Positions 1 through 10,962 of a DNA stretch of 64,000 nt are shown here, piece by piece (the stretch's first letter is position 1; each line of letters begins with the position of its first letter). The notes under the pieces are model-generated. The model was not told the DNA's origin. It did no database searches and was given only the letters and a program-made list of their open reading frames with translations. Location: positions 10,001 to 74,000 of the forward strand of contig CAJHNH020000208.1 of the NCBI GenBank assembly GCA_905116865.2, in the 5' to 3' direction. Origin of the DNA: Candidula unifasciata. Lineage: Eukaryota; Mollusca; Gastropoda; Stylommatophora; Geomitridae. The position numbers and the translations under genes were made by a program.

Positions 1-1115
1 ACTTTTCTCCAAACTCTTCCCATGATTTCTGTTTTGCTTTAAGCACAATATTTTTGGTCTCTGTTCTGAGTGCCACATATTGTTCATATTTTTCTATTTC
101 TTCAGCTGTGTTCCTGGCTGCCAGGTATTGCTTCCATGCTCTTTTCTTTTCTCCTATTTTCAATTTGACTTCTTCTGTCCACCAAGGTGTCCTGTGTCCC
201 CGCCTTCCACTTGGGACTTCACCACATGCTTCTACTGCAGCTGCTGTGAGGATATTCTTGAATCTGCACCAGAGGGTTTCAGTGTCCTCTGATGGTTCTT
301 CTTCAGTTCCTATTGCTTTCACTATAAGCTCCTGGTATCTAGCCTTAATATCTGGCTCTCTTAGCTTGTATGCTTTAATCCTCATCCCTTCTTGGTTGTT
401 TGGTTTCTTGCATGGTTGTCGGTGTTGCCTTGTTGGAGCAGTTCTTTCAGTTGTTCTCTTTATTGTGACCAGATAGTGGTCACTTCCAATCTCTGGTCCT
501 CTCATGACTCTGGCATCTCTCACAAACTTGAATGAACTTTTCCTAACTATGGCGTAGTCAATGATGGACTTTTCATTCTTTGAAGGTTCACATCTTGTGT
601 ATGCATGTATACGCTTGTGGGGGAATTTTGTGTTTGTAATGACAAGGTTCTGTTCCCTGCAGAATCTGAGAAGTCGCTTGCCATTATCATTCAAAACATC
701 TTCACCATATCTCCCGATCACTCCGCCCCATCTAGAGTGATCATTTCCTACTCTGGCATTTAGATCTCCTAGGAGGATAATTTCATTGTGACAGTCATCT
801 ATGGTCCTTTGGAGCAGTTCAAAGAATTCTTCTTTAACATCTACTCGCTCATCTTCATTTGGCCCGTACACAATGACAAAATTGACAATTTTATCTTCTT
901 CTTTCAGATATAACACCATTATTCGCTCTGAGATGAATTTCCATCCCTTGATGTTACTAACTTGATTCCTGGCCACAATACAGCCAACACCTCCCTTGGC
1001 TCTCTCCGTCATAGGGACACCACTGTAGAGCAGCATACTTCCATCGTGATCTGTGATTCCTTGCCCCTTTTTCTTGGTTTCAGTCAGAGCCAAGACTCCT
1101 AATTTTGCTTTCCTC
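1..1115 (-). pseudogene. LINE endonuclease region (APE type), runs off the left edge
   Basis: Reading the minus strand from about 1115 to base 1 gives one frame open for about 370 codons. It has no stop inside the window, so it continues to the left. The frame includes MTERAKGGVGCIVARNQ, the endonuclease motif LLGDLNARVGN (near 755-790), an IIDYAIV block and GSDHYLV (near 470-490). These match the APE-like endonuclease fold of non-LTR retrotransposons, a family often misannotated in animals as craniofacial development protein 2. The plus-strand open frames here are antisense shadows. Near 1105-1120 the frame breaks: the upstream endonuclease start (GTWNIRGINGKENEL) is in another phase, so this copy carries a frameshift. 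The downstream reverse transcriptase would lie outside the window. The element class is secure; the clade is not assigned. Confidence 0.85.
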
Positions 1116-1431
1116 ATCTAACTCGTTTTCCTTTCCGTTAATGCCTCTTATATTCCATGTTCCATAAATCGTAGTCCGTAAGCCATGCCAGTTCGTCGCC
1201 GTTAAGATCCGTCCGGTTTTCTCTCTGTAGTTACTTGTAATCGTGGTTTAAGGCAAACAGGTGATTGGCCTGTTGTGCCTTTGCATGGTGGAGGGGCTGC
1301 CTCCTTGCGGCCTCCATGCAGGCAGTCTGGCTGATTCACGGTCACCCACTACTTCCGGAGACGCATGAAGCACTCAGGTTCAGCCAGACCCTCCTCCTTT
1401 TACAGCCGGGCTTGGGACCGGTCTTAGCGGA
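1116..1431 (-). mobile_element. 5' part and untranslated leader of the LINE at the left edge
   Basis: The minus strand from 1180 to 1116 encodes the start of the same endonuclease (IYGTWNIRGINGKENEL) in a shifted frame. From 1181 to 1431 no coding is seen. The sequence is moderately GC-rich and is probably the 5' untranslated region of this LINE. The join to the dispersed repeat starting near 1432 is sharp. Confidence 0.5.
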
Positions 1432-2441
1432 GTTCTTAAAGTAGCAGCAGCAGTAATAGTTGTGGTTGGGCTGTTACACCATAGTGCTCTCATGTGAAGA
1501 CCGCCGGTAAGGTTATGGCGTTCTTCTGTCGGGAAGTGAAATTATACATCCTAACCTGACCAGTCTGTGGCGACAGCACTAGCCATGCGGAACCAAATCT
1601 TCTGGCTCACGACTCTCTGTCTACTCCGATGGTAACACAGATAGCAGTGACATTATTTTAGCTACTGTGGTGGTGGTCGTGGTAGTAGTTGTACTGGTAC
1701 TTGAAGGATGATGTGGTAAATATTACACTAGCCCCATTCACTACCTATTACAATACCTGCTCCCCATTTTAGTCCAGATGGACAGGGATGTCAATGTCAG
1801 TTACAGCAACAACAAAATATCGCCAGGTAGTGATTTTCAAAATCTTCGAAGAGGGAAGAACAGTAGTTGGTGGAAGAGGGGAGGGGGTAATGACTTAAAT
1901 TTAAGAGAACTTAAAGAGCTTTACACGTGATTTTCAAGTTCTCATTACCTAATTTGTTTATATTTTACTAACGCTACCTCCGCTTTTCTATTTTTTACTA
2001 CTTACTTTGTTATTCACAAGTACAGTTTTAGCTTTACTTCCGTCCCCTATAAAATACAAACAGCTTTAGCATGTGATAACCAAATAACCATTTTTGTTAC
2101 TGTGCTAATAACACCATTTAAACGACCACTAATATAAAGACACAATTATAAGGTGCGTGTTCTAAAGTTGGAAAACCAGACTATCTCTATATCTGTGCAG
2201 AGAATGATTGCGACATTAACTATATTAGACACTTGCGATTTCCATTGTCTTTCTTTTCCAAATACCTTTGATGAGGGAGAGAGTAGTAGGTGGATTTAGT
2301 TGTGGTGGTGGGTAAGGGGGATCAAAGACTATCTCTATATCTGAGCAGACAATGATTGTATTAGACACGTGCGATTTCTATTTTCTTTCATTTCCATTTA
2401 ACCAAACTATGCCACAGCAACGCGTGGCCGGGTACAGCTAG
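1432..2441. repeat. 1-kb dispersed repeat, copy 1 (inverted partner at 45314-46304)
   Basis: This block reappears in reverse complement at 45314-46304 with only small differences. One end carries a (CAG/CTG)n run. The other ends in CCGGGTACAGCTAGT followed by a TA-rich tail, which resembles the 3' end of RTE-type retroelements. It contains two related units of about 150 bp (2173-2260 and 2325-2400), both starting ACTATCTCTATATCTG. Near 1566-1617 it shares the motif GTGGCGACAGCACTAGCCAT with the SINE at 39098-39290. No coding frame is seen. Confidence 0.8.
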
Positions 2442-2601
2442 TATATATATAAATATGTATGTGTGATAGTGTGTGTGTGTGTATGTATATATTATATATG
2501 TGTGTGTGTATATATGTATGTGTGTGTATGTATATATTATATATATATGTGTGTGTGTATGTGTGTATATATATGTATGTGTGTGTATGTACGTATAATA
2601 A
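2442..2601. repeat. TG/TA microsatellite block
   Basis: Alternating TGTG, TATG and TATA runs follow directly after the end of the dispersed repeat. All open frames here are low-complexity artefacts. Confidence 0.9.
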
Positions 2602-2862
2602 ACATCATCCTTTCTCGAAAGCTGAAATATTTTGGTCATATCAAGCACCACGACGGATTGGAAAAAATTATAGCAGAAGGCATGGTACCAGGAAGGAGGG
2701 GCAGGGGCCGACCGATACGAAGATGGGCACAGGATATAAGTGACTCCTTGAGTGTGAAAGTTCATGAGGCGGGAGAACTGGCAAGAGACCGAGTTTCTTT
2801 CAGGCAGACTGTGATAAGAGCAACGTTCTGCAAAGGACCTGCTACATGATGATGATGATGTG
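2602..2862 (+). pseudogene. LINE reverse transcriptase C-terminal fragment with (TGA)n tail
   Basis: The frame reads LKYFGHIKHHDGLEKIIAEG, then a GRRGRGRPIRRW motif, then HEAGELARDRVSF and RATFCKGPAT. This is the conserved C-terminal tail of a non-LTR reverse transcriptase ORF. The stop at 2847-2849 merges directly into TGATGATGATGATG, the 3' tail of the element. It is 5'-truncated. Related 3' ends occur on the minus strand near 13815, 27800, 52536 and 59200, so this is a multicopy family here. Confidence 0.85.
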
Positions 2863-3020
2863 TATGTATGTATGTATACACATACACACACACACACATA
2901 TATTATATACATACACACATACATACATATACACACACATATATATATAATATATACATACACACATACACACACACACATATATATATATATAATATAC
3001 ATACACACATACATACATAT

Positions 3021-3090
<70 letters not shown>
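2863..3090. repeat. CA/TA microsatellite block
   Basis: TGTA/CATA, (CA)n and (TA)n runs extend from the LINE tail, probably expanded from it. Overlapping six-frame open frames here are artefacts. Confidence 0.9.
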
Positions 3091-3094
<4 letters not shown>

Positions 3095-3499
3095 GCATGG
3101 ATATTCTAGTAATAATTTCCCCAGGAATAGTCATTGAATGCGTTTTATCCAATGGAAAGGGCCTTTCCTTACTAGTTGATTCACTGGAGTCTGTTTAGTT
3201 CTCTCATAAAGCTATTTTAGCAGTTCTCTAACGCCATACACTTCCTTCTATTCTATGCGGGCACCAGTTAATTAATGTTTGTAGTTTAATTATTTTTGTT
3301 ATTCTCTGTGTTGCGGCTCTGTACAACAATACTGATTTGGCATAAGAGTTGAATATTTTAAGTTTGACCTGTTACTTTATTATTTACATTTTTTCGGAGG
3401 CTGTGTTCACCCTAGAGCTATATTCTCATAAAGAAAGTTTCACCCTCTTAGGATGTGAACCCAGACTGTCGTATCTCAACTGCCACTAACAGTGGGAGG
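3091..3499. other. Unassigned intergenic or intronic stretch
   Basis: AT-rich, with no convincing frame or recognisable repeat. If the exon at 4099 belongs to a gene entering from the left, this is intron. Confidence 0.5.
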
Positions 3500-3850
3500 C
3501 TAAATATTTGTGTTCTTGTAAACACATAATTAGACTCTAGATAAGAGCGGTTCAGCTAAATGTTTGTGAACATGTAAACACATAATTAGACTCCAGATAA
3601 GAGCGGTTCAGCTAAATGTTTGTGAACATGTAAACACATAATTAGACTCCAGATAAGAGCGGTTCAGCTAAATGTTTGTGAACATGTAAACACATAATTA
3701 GACTCCAGATGAGAGCGGTTCAGCTAAATGTTTGTGAACATGTAAACACATAATTAGACTCCAGATGAGAGCGGTTCAGCTTAATGTTTGTGAACATGTA
3801 GACACATAATTAGACTCAAGAGAAGAGCCGTTCAACTAAATGTTACTAGG
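3500..3850 (+). repeat. 56-bp minisatellite, six units
   Basis: Unit starts (CTAAATGTTTGTGAACATG) fall at 3500, 3556, 3612, 3668, 3724, 3780 and 3836, an exact 56-bp period. Inner units are nearly identical. The first differs (ATATTTGTGTTCTTG) and the last is cut short, as expected for a young array with older edges. Confidence 0.95.
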
Positions 3851-4098
3851 GGCCAAAATGTTGGAAAATGAGAATTGTCATGGGCCAGAGGCCATAACGA
3901 GCTCCAGCATAGAAAAATAAATACAGTACAATTGGTGTCCAGGTGTCACTTGCTATGCCTCTATTGGTCAGATTTAGCTATCAGGCCTCCAGTTGAATAG
4001 TCCTGTTCTTGAGGGTCTGGGAAAAAATCCCTAAATCACTCTTTCAATGATGTCTGTTCTATTTTACTTTGATTGATGAACTTGCTGTTTATCTGCAG

Positions 4099-4191
4099 GT
4101 GCTGATCACATCAGAGGATATCCAGAAACAAGAACAGAAGGTTCAGCAAGCCCGGCATCGACTTCAAGATTTAATACAAGCTTTGGAATAG
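4099..4191 (+). CDS. MBD2/3: Terminal coding exon, MBD2/3-like C-terminal coiled coil
   Basis: A splice acceptor (pyrimidine-rich CTGTTTATCTGCAG ending at 4098) is followed by 30 codons and TAG. They contain VLITSEDIQKQEQKVQQARH and RLQDLIQALE. Methyl-CpG-binding domain proteins 2 and 3 end their conserved region with a very similar block of the form V-T-D-E-D-I-R-K-Q-E, then a charged helix. That region pairs with GATAD2 in the NuRD chromatin-remodelling complex. The helix here has the same spacing of E, Q and R residues. The exon starts in phase 0. Upstream exons with the methyl-binding domain are not in the window. This assignment rests on one short helix remembered from the family; another coiled-coil protein is possible. 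Confidence 0.5.
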   Translation: MLITSEDIQKQEQKVQQARHRLQDLIQALE

Positions 4192-4503
4192 TGTCTGAAC
4201 TAGTTATTTTGAATGATAAGACGTTATCTGCAGCAGATGTACATGTGTCATCATAGTACAACAGATACACTTCTCTGTTTTTCTCTGATTTTAATGTGTA
4301 AGCTTGAATACTTGTGAATACAACAAACACCTTTTGAGGCCTGTATATGAGAAACTGCTTCTGGCACTGGAAAGTTTAGTTTTTTTTTTAAATTGGTGGT
4401 TTACCATCTTTCTAGGCTGTAGAGTTATATTGTACTATAGGGAGGCATGGGAATCACCGCCCATGGTGATGGTGAGTGTGACCAGCAAGACCTGCTCATG
4501 TTA
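4192..4503 (+). other. Probable 3' untranslated region of the 4099-4191 exon
   Basis: Non-coding sequence follows the stop. It is interrupted by a SINE at 4504-4740. The first clear AATAAA on this strand is at 4903-4908, so the transcript may extend through the SINE. Open frames here lack support. Confidence 0.4.
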
Positions 4504-4740
4504 AGAAAGTAAAGTAAGTAGCCTTTTCCCGACTTTCAGTATTGGGCAGATTGGGCTAGGCCTATATTATGCAGACCAATCTGCACTGGGGGATGATGTG
4601 GTCAGCATCAAGCCGACCGTCTTTACTTTGACATGAGAGCCTAGGTCATGTATTTAAAAAAGTTCAGCTCCGTCAGGATCCAAACCCACAACCTTCCAAT
4701 CCGCAGGTGAGCGTTTAGCCGCCAGACCACCGCAGCTCTC
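4504..4740 (-). mobile_element. tRNA-derived SINE, family B
   Basis: On the minus strand the right end is tRNA-like: AGAGCTGCGGTGGTCTGGCG resembles an A box and GGTTTGGATCC a B box. The body and the TTTACTT tail at 4504-4515 match the copies at 10683-10962, 39470-39725 and 50925-51132. Confidence 0.8.
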
Positions 4741-5323
4741 TTGTTAATTAAGTGCATGGGGTTTCAGTATTGTTGTTGCTATCTCATGTTTTTGACAGGA
4801 AGCAGTACAAACAGATAAACAAAAATGGATTTTTAATGTGCACATAACGGCATAGATTGCATTTAAATTTAATGCATTGCAATTGTGCAGGAAGTGTTTC
4901 GCAATAAATACACATCTTAAAATTCTATGTTTCAGGTTTTCATATATATATATATTTGATTGTTATCACACAGGCATGCAAGATCATTTGACAGAAGTTT
5001 TTGTGTGTGTGAATCTCAGCATTGAATTAGGGTAATATATATAGGCTACACATTCAGCATAATGTTCCATGCATTTCTTAGATCTGCAGAGGAAGGCATA
5101 AAGTGGCATCCAAAATTGTTGTTGACCCCACTGCTGCTTATTTATCGGCTCCTCACAGCCAACTGCCATTTTTATGAAGGTGTAGATCCTCTGCAAAAGT
5201 TACATGAGGTTTTTCCCTGCTACTGCCATTGATGAGGTAACTGGTAGTTTAGATGGAGGCATCTAATTTAAAATAGTTTTGCCAGTCGTTCTCCACCCAT
5301 GCTTTCATTAGATCTTTTCATCT
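4741..5323. other. Unassigned; contains AATAAA at 4903-4908
   Basis: AT-rich sequence with a short TA run at 4943-4954. The small minus-strand frame at 4984-5196 has no recognisable domain. AATAAA at 4903 is a possible polyadenylation signal for the exon ending at 4191. Confidence 0.35.
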
Positions 5324-5914
5324 TCAAGGGACCTTTTCCCCAGAGCATGTCATTCTTATTTGGAAATCAATGAATGCCCCTTCATCATTTGTCCGAGTGA
5401 CATAAATGCATTGTGCCTTTTGGTCAATGCCTTCGACATATTCAAGCATTCCTGTCTGGGTTAGCTTTTCCGGTAAGTTTCTTGGGACATTTGTCACCTC
5501 ATATATGTCATTTCCTGATCCACAGGTGTTGTCCTTAAAGTACCCACCCAGGGCAGCTGCATGCAATTTGGTCCATCCTTCTTGCATGCCTTACCATTCA
5601 AGGAAACTTAACGAATGCAGAGCTTGATAATGGCATTCTGGTACTAGACTCACCCCAGGAATAATCGTGTCCTGCAAATTACTGCTTAACCTGACATCTG
5701 TATATTGAGCTTTCCAACCGTTTCTTCTGCGTCCTTTGAGATCCTCAGGGAACAGTCTGCAGTTCTGAGACTTTGATTTCCGGCACAATTGACTATCTTG
5801 CTTCTTCAGCATGTTAGACTGCTCTGTTTGGCAGTGACACCTTTCACATAGATGCCTCAGGACGATTTTGCAGCATTTATGGCATGTCAGTATAGTCATT
5901 TTACACTTTGACAA
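5324..5914 (-). pseudogene. Unidentified open frame broken by one in-frame stop
   Basis: Two consecutive minus-strand frames, 5591-5914 and 5324-5587, are in the same phase and are separated only by TAA at 5591-5593. Together they give about 195 codons. The first half is Cys/His-rich (CHKCCKIVLRHLCERCHC near residues 11-28), which suggests a metal-binding segment. The second half is acidic and mixed (NVPRNLPEKLTQTGMLEY). Normal residue composition and shared phase argue for a decayed gene or transposon ORF rather than chance. I do not recognise the family. Confidence 0.35.
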
Positions 5915-6924
5915 GTGTGGTCAGTGATAGTGGGTGTTTTAATATTTTGTGCCATAAACTAGGATCTTTGAATACCTTTGCTGTCATATAGTAGGGCACG
6001 CAACAGTAACTTAAGCACTATGCAGTAGGAGTCTCAGCTTGGTATAGACTGATTAAAAGCCATTATCTGTAGTGCATGACGAGGACATCTTGTATGAGAA
6101 TCTGTGTTGGTGTGTTGTCCTCTCAAGTGAGGTATGGAGTATCTTCTTATACACATCACAACGCAACAGCCTTTACTTTCCCTCAGGTCTTTGTCCAAAA
6201 TCACTGTGCTACAGTCAGTGTATACAACTTCCTGGCTAGGTTATGGCCCTATTTTTGTGTGTGAAGAATACACCCATGGCCCCTTACAAAATTTAAAACA
6301 CAACTAATGTATGGGTTGAAATTGGATGTATTGTGCTAAAAAAAGGCAGTTATTTCATCCTTGCCTAAAACCTTAACAAAGCATGCTAACTGCTTTTTTA
6401 AGAGCAAACACAGAAGGAATGCAGCTGTTTTAAATCCATTAATCGTCTTTGTGAACCTGAAAACTGTCTTGTATGATGCTTATGTCTGGTTTCTGGTTGA
6501 TGGAAATATCAAGGAGACTTTAACTTTCTTGTCACCAATAGTCAGTTGTATATCTTTCTGTCGACTGTCACTGCTATCAATATGGCTCTTGCTGTTGCAA
6601 CAGACTGCAGGTTAGAATGCTTTGGCAGAAAAACCTCCATCACTTTACTAGGGGTCGAATTCTGGTTTCTCAGTTCTCCCGACCCAAATGACTAGGAAGA
6701 CAGGTCTGTTAAGTTCGTGGACTGATGGTTTTCCTTTCTTTAGTTTTGGTACAAAACTGCTGATAGAGATGTCTGGCGATCTCTCTGGCAAACCTCTACA
6801 CCCCAAGATAGAAGAGGAGCGACTAAGTAAGTAAGTAAGTAGTTTTGGTACAATGGTAGCTGTCCCTCTTTCCTGTTGAACTGATGATTATCTCCTTTTA
6901 CCTTTGGACATAGCTTGTACTGGA
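5915..6924. other. Unassigned, no supported gene
   Basis: Short plus-strand frames at 6076-6264 and 6361-6615 have no recognisable motif or splice context. A small GTAAGTAA repeat occurs at 6828-6840. Nothing else seen. Confidence 0.4.
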
Positions 6925-7012
6925 AGCTTTAGTAGTGCAGCGGCCATAATTTTTACCTGTCAATGAAGTAGTCGTATGTTTGAATCCCACTTGAGCATAG
7001 GGATTAAACAAA
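6925..7012 (+). mobile_element. Diverged tRNA-like SINE half
   Basis: TAGTAGTGCAGCGGCCATAA resembles the A-box region and GTTTGAATCCC a B box, in the order and spacing of the family B SINE head. The body is not recognisable. Confidence 0.4.
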
Positions 7013-7171
7013 ATATCTTAGAAAAATTTGTCTGTCAACCTATTAAATATTATCTTCTGTCCTTCACTAGTTGCTGACATTTGAACTTTTCTTGTTCCTT
7101 AATGGGCGTTGTTTTCCTGCCCCCAGTTATAATCCACATTCTGTGATTTTTGGACTTATTTTGATAGCCTA

Positions 7172-7396
7172 GTCAGCGTCTGTCGCTTAGGCATTGCGAA
7201 TACGCTTTGCAATGTAAGGGTACAGGCTTTGATCCCAGCTGTGGACGTATGGTTTTGCACTGGGTTCGACCGTGATAGCTGACCATTTAGAAAGCACTGG
7301 CAAACTTTAAACGTAAAATTTGCCTAGAAAAACCACAACAGCCAAATAATGCAGACGTTGGTTCTGCAACGTTCTGTAAACGGCACGCAACTAACT
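7172..7396 (+). mobile_element. tRNA-derived SINE, family A, diverged copy
   Basis: Begins GTCAGCGTCTGTCGCTTAGG. It has a B-box-like GCTTTGATCCC, the central block TTGCCTAGAAAAACCACAAC and the 3' end GGTTCTGCAACG...CGCAACTAA. These blocks match the better preserved copies at 21651-21887 and 53884-54118. Confidence 0.85.
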
Positions 7397-8329
7397 TGTT
7401 TTGATAAAGTTTGAACTAAGTTACTCTTTGCCCATTCTGCAGTCTCATATTCAAGATGAACACAAAAACATAAATATTTTGTGTGTTGTGAGCAGTAGAC
7501 ATAAATGGGTGGTTGAGCAACATAAAATTACAGGAAATATTTCACCTCGAAGGACACTGTCCACACTGTGGGTTCTTCTTCTTTTTCTTCTATATCAATT
7601 GCAAGTCCTTCATGGTTCCCCACAATGTGCTCTTTACTCTCGAGGCCAGGTTTCTTATCCTAGTTGTGTACTTACTGTATTAGGTAGGGCTGGAGAATGT
7701 GCTCAGGCATTTGTGGTCCCATCTGACATGAACACTAGACTGAGTTCCGATATTAGCCTACAAATTGCTGTGTCTAAACTTTTATGCATGACTTTTTGCC
7801 AGAATACAAATACTTTTTTTGTAATGTCAGAAACAGTTTTGTTTTGCTTGCTTGCTCCACGTGGTGTGTGTGACCATGTTGACATACATTCCTGTTGATA
7901 AATATAAAACATAAATATGATTTACACTACTCTAGCCACATAAATCATACTCTTTTCACAAAGCTCCATGAACCTGTTGTCATGCAATATTTTTGTGTTT
8001 TTACTGTGGCTTAACAAACTACTTTGTCTTTTACCTTCATCTGAACTACTTTACACTCAAATTGTTGGTTCTTGACTTATGTTATCTTACACTAAACAAC
8101 ATTTACACTCAAATTCTTGATTATATAAGTTAACGCACTGTCTCTGAACAACATTTACACTCAACACTTGTTTACATATAGTCAGAGCATCTACACTCAA
8201 ACGTATCTCTACATATCATACTCTGAACATCAGCCCTCAAAATGTTCTTTAGGTCTCAGACGGTTGTTGCACTTCTAGTTAGCTACTTCTGTCTTGTCAG
8301 TCTCTGGTGTTTGGGGGTTATATAACTCC
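7397..8329. other. Unassigned, no supported gene
   Basis: The longest frame (7401-7898, +) has no family resemblance. Between 8085 and 8215 the phrase ACACTCAA recurs several times at irregular spacing (ATTTACACTCAAATTCTTG and variants), a degenerate short repeat. Confidence 0.4.
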
Positions 8330-8515
8330 AAAATACCTGGTTCGGTTGAGCTGCATGTGATATGGCAGCATACCAATGTGCATTGATTTTAACAGAAGTA
8401 TGGGTTGTTGACCATTCAAAACAATGGCAAACTACTGAGCATAAAATGTCCTACTAAAACTTAAAACAGCACCAAATGCTCAGGTTAGTTTGCAGACGTT
8501 CTCTAAAGCAGTGTT
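8330..8515 (+). mobile_element. SINE family A, strongly diverged
   Basis: Contains AATGGCAAACTACTGAGCAT, a CCTACTAAAACTTAAAACAG block and GTTTGCAGACGTTCTCTAAA, matching the middle and 3' end of family A. The tRNA head is barely recognisable. Confidence 0.55.
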
Positions 8516-10682
8516 TCCCAAACTTGTCTTAGTCGCACTGCCTTTTTTCAATTAATATTTTTTCCACAGTGTCATAACCTAAGTAAAAGTATGTTAAATT
8601 GTATGTTAAAAGATTGGTTTCAAGCCCCTGTCAGTTATTAACTCTTACATATATAACAATAAAGGAGGTTGAGATAAGAATGCATATTTAATTACTAATG
8701 AAGTTGGGTGCTGAATGAATTAATATAGGTTCCACAGGGGGGGGGGGGGGAATAACCAGCCACTCCTGTAGTCTTTCTTACGTACAGTTATTAAAAAAAC
8801 AGTTTTGAGATATCTTAGATGAGCTGCTTCAACACAGATTTTTAAAAAATGCAGGAATTATAAAGGGACTGAAACCAGTCATACAGTTGATAAAAGTGCA
8901 GCAGATGAGATGGTTTGCCCAAATATCCAACAAGAATGCCCTGGTATCAACTGCCACAGAGTCGCGTTGAAGAATGTAATGAACACATGGAAAGGTGAAG
9001 ACCACGCAGAAATGGAATGATAGCATCTAGGATAGCTGTAAGGAAAGGAAGATGAGTTATGCAGTGCATTAAAAAAGAGCACACAGACAGAAACATTTGT
9101 GGACAGAAAATTGATTCTATTATATGTAGTTTACGTAAGGGTTATTACCAGGTGAGCCCAGTATTGCCTTGTGGGGGGGGGGGGGGGGGGGGCGCATTAC
9201 ATCCATAATCCAAGCGTTGCCTCTCAACAACCTGACCGCATTGATTATTACATGTACAGTCCTGCAGTTCTTTAGTGCAAATCAAGCAAACTGAACTTGG
9301 GGTTTGGACTGGCTAAATAAAACAAGGCTTGCGTTTCTTTTTTCTTCGGGGGGGGGGGGGGGGGGGGGGGCTCACATTAGTACTACAATTCAGCATCCGT
9401 ATGGGGAATAATTGTGTCTGATTCTTAGTCGGTACTGTGGAAGGTTCAGAATTGACAAATCTGACATGAGTAAGGGAATCACAAAGATATACTATTCGGG
9501 AAATGCAGGATTGCGATGGCATTTAAGGACGGATTTTCTGGTTACAGAAGCGATAGCAATGGGGACACTCGTACCGGACGAGGGAAGTATTCTGAAGATA
9601 ATTTATAACCGAATGCTGGCTGATATAACAACACAAACTTAGATGGAATAACATGTGTAAAAATATGGCATCTATTATCAGTATGTTACGGGAACAGTCA
9701 TCATCTACACATTAAGACATTTGCTGCGAGAGACAGAGCATCTGTGAGTATGCCTTCTGGGCTATGACGTCGACTCAGTAAACACAGAAAATCTTAACAC
9801 TCATTTCGTCGAGGTAGAATTGAAGAAGAAGAAAGTAAAATTACTTACATTCACACCATCCACCTTCACCAGTCGCAAAATATGTATATTACTATTGTAT
9901 GAAAATGTGACTTCTCTATTTCTCTTCTCTCCCTCACACGGACACACACAGTCTCCCACGCCCCTCATTTCGTTCTGCATTCTTTAGCATTAATGACAAG
10001 GTTACATTATACTCACAGACCTTGCCAGTTTACAGTGTAGCCAATATCCTCCCTGTACTGGGCAATGATCAATAAGTATTGAAAGTTGCTTACAAAACAT
10101 GTATCCAAAACAAGAACATCGCTTCAAGGCATAGCCGGCGAAAATTATCAGTAGACACAGAGACAAAAGGCTTTTCTTTTCTCACAATACCAGTTCTGTG
10201 TGATCAATTTTAGTAGTGCATTCACCAGCACAAATCAATATTTTTGCTTAGTTTTCTTTCGAGAACTTTCGATCATAGTACAGTCTTCATTTTTTTATAT
10301 TGCGCGTGGGAGAGCGCGACTGGTTGAAAGAACCGGAACGTCAACCTACACGACTACAACACTGAAGATATTTAATTGAAGCACCCGTCAGCAGCGGCGA
10401 TTTCAACACCTTAGCTATCCATGCCTATTGGGAGGACATATATACTATCCCTGTTTAGCTCGTCGGCTACATAATGTGTCCCAAGAGATGAAAGTAGGAA
10501 GGTAACTGCAATCACCTGCAGACGACAGCATTCTTGGAGGTAATTCGCAATTCATATTAGACTTCTGGACATCAGAAACCAATCAAATGTAAAATAATTA
10601 TTTAAAAAAAAGGAGGGGGGTGGGGCGTTGGAAGCACACACACGCGCCTACAAACACAATGGCCAAATTATTTCAGTTTCTG
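8516..10682. other. Unassigned stretch with poly-G tracts
   Basis: CAGTGTTTCCCAAACTTG near 8511 is a typical hAT terminal sequence but no partner end was found. Long G runs occur near 8739-8750, 9174-9191 and 9350-9370. The region 8820-9080 and the frame 9412-9642 show no recognisable product. 9900-9970 is CT/CA-rich. Confidence 0.4.
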
Positions 10683-10962
10683 TAGTAAAGTAAAAGTAAG
10701 TAAAGGACCCTTTCCACGCCTTTAGGCGTATAGGGCATATAGGGCTAGACTTATATTTTTATAGACCAACGGCACAAGATGGGTGATGTGGTCAGCATCA
10801 CGCCGGCCGCCTCTACTTCCCGGGATTGCACCCGGTACCCACTCAAGGCTGGGTCGACCTGGGAGCCAAGGTCATTTTTGAAGAAAAGTCCGTCTCCACC
10901 AGGGAGCGAACCTACGACCTTCCGATCCGCGGCGCGCGTCTAGCCGCTCTGCCACGGCGACT
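10683..10962 (-). mobile_element. tRNA-derived SINE, family B, near full length
   Basis: The minus strand starts AGTCGCCGTGGCAGAGCGG (A box TGGCAGAGCGG), has B box GGTTCGCTCCC near 10900, then the conserved body around GACCCAGCCTTGAGTGGGTA. It ends in a short TTTACTTAC repeat tail at 10683-10705. This is the best reference copy of the family here. Confidence 0.9.

Noticed and set aside
54..476. 140-codon plus-strand frame
   Set aside because: Antisense shadow of the LINE endonuclease-linker region, whose minus-strand reading gives coherent motifs.
2388..3198. Long frames of alternating Tyr/Ile/His/Thr/Val/Cys over the TG/TA block
   Set aside because: Dinucleotide microsatellite translations. 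Only the segment encoding the LINE C-terminus (2602-2849) is real coding ancestry.
3500..3850. CRISPR-like regular repeats of 56 bp
   Set aside because: Contiguous tandem units without spacers; 62285-62640 was rejected for the same reason.
5324..5587. Ankyrin repeat suggested by GWTKLHAAALGG
   Set aside because: A single partial match with no following helix-turn-helix pattern.
7401..7898. 165-codon plus-strand frame as a gene
   Set aside because: No domain, low-complexity Leu run, no splice or polyadenylation context.
10900..10962. True tRNA gene, from good A and B boxes
   Set aside because: The cloverleaf is not complete and the sequence continues into a SINE body seen in many copies. 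The heads at 39098 and 32563 were rejected likewise.
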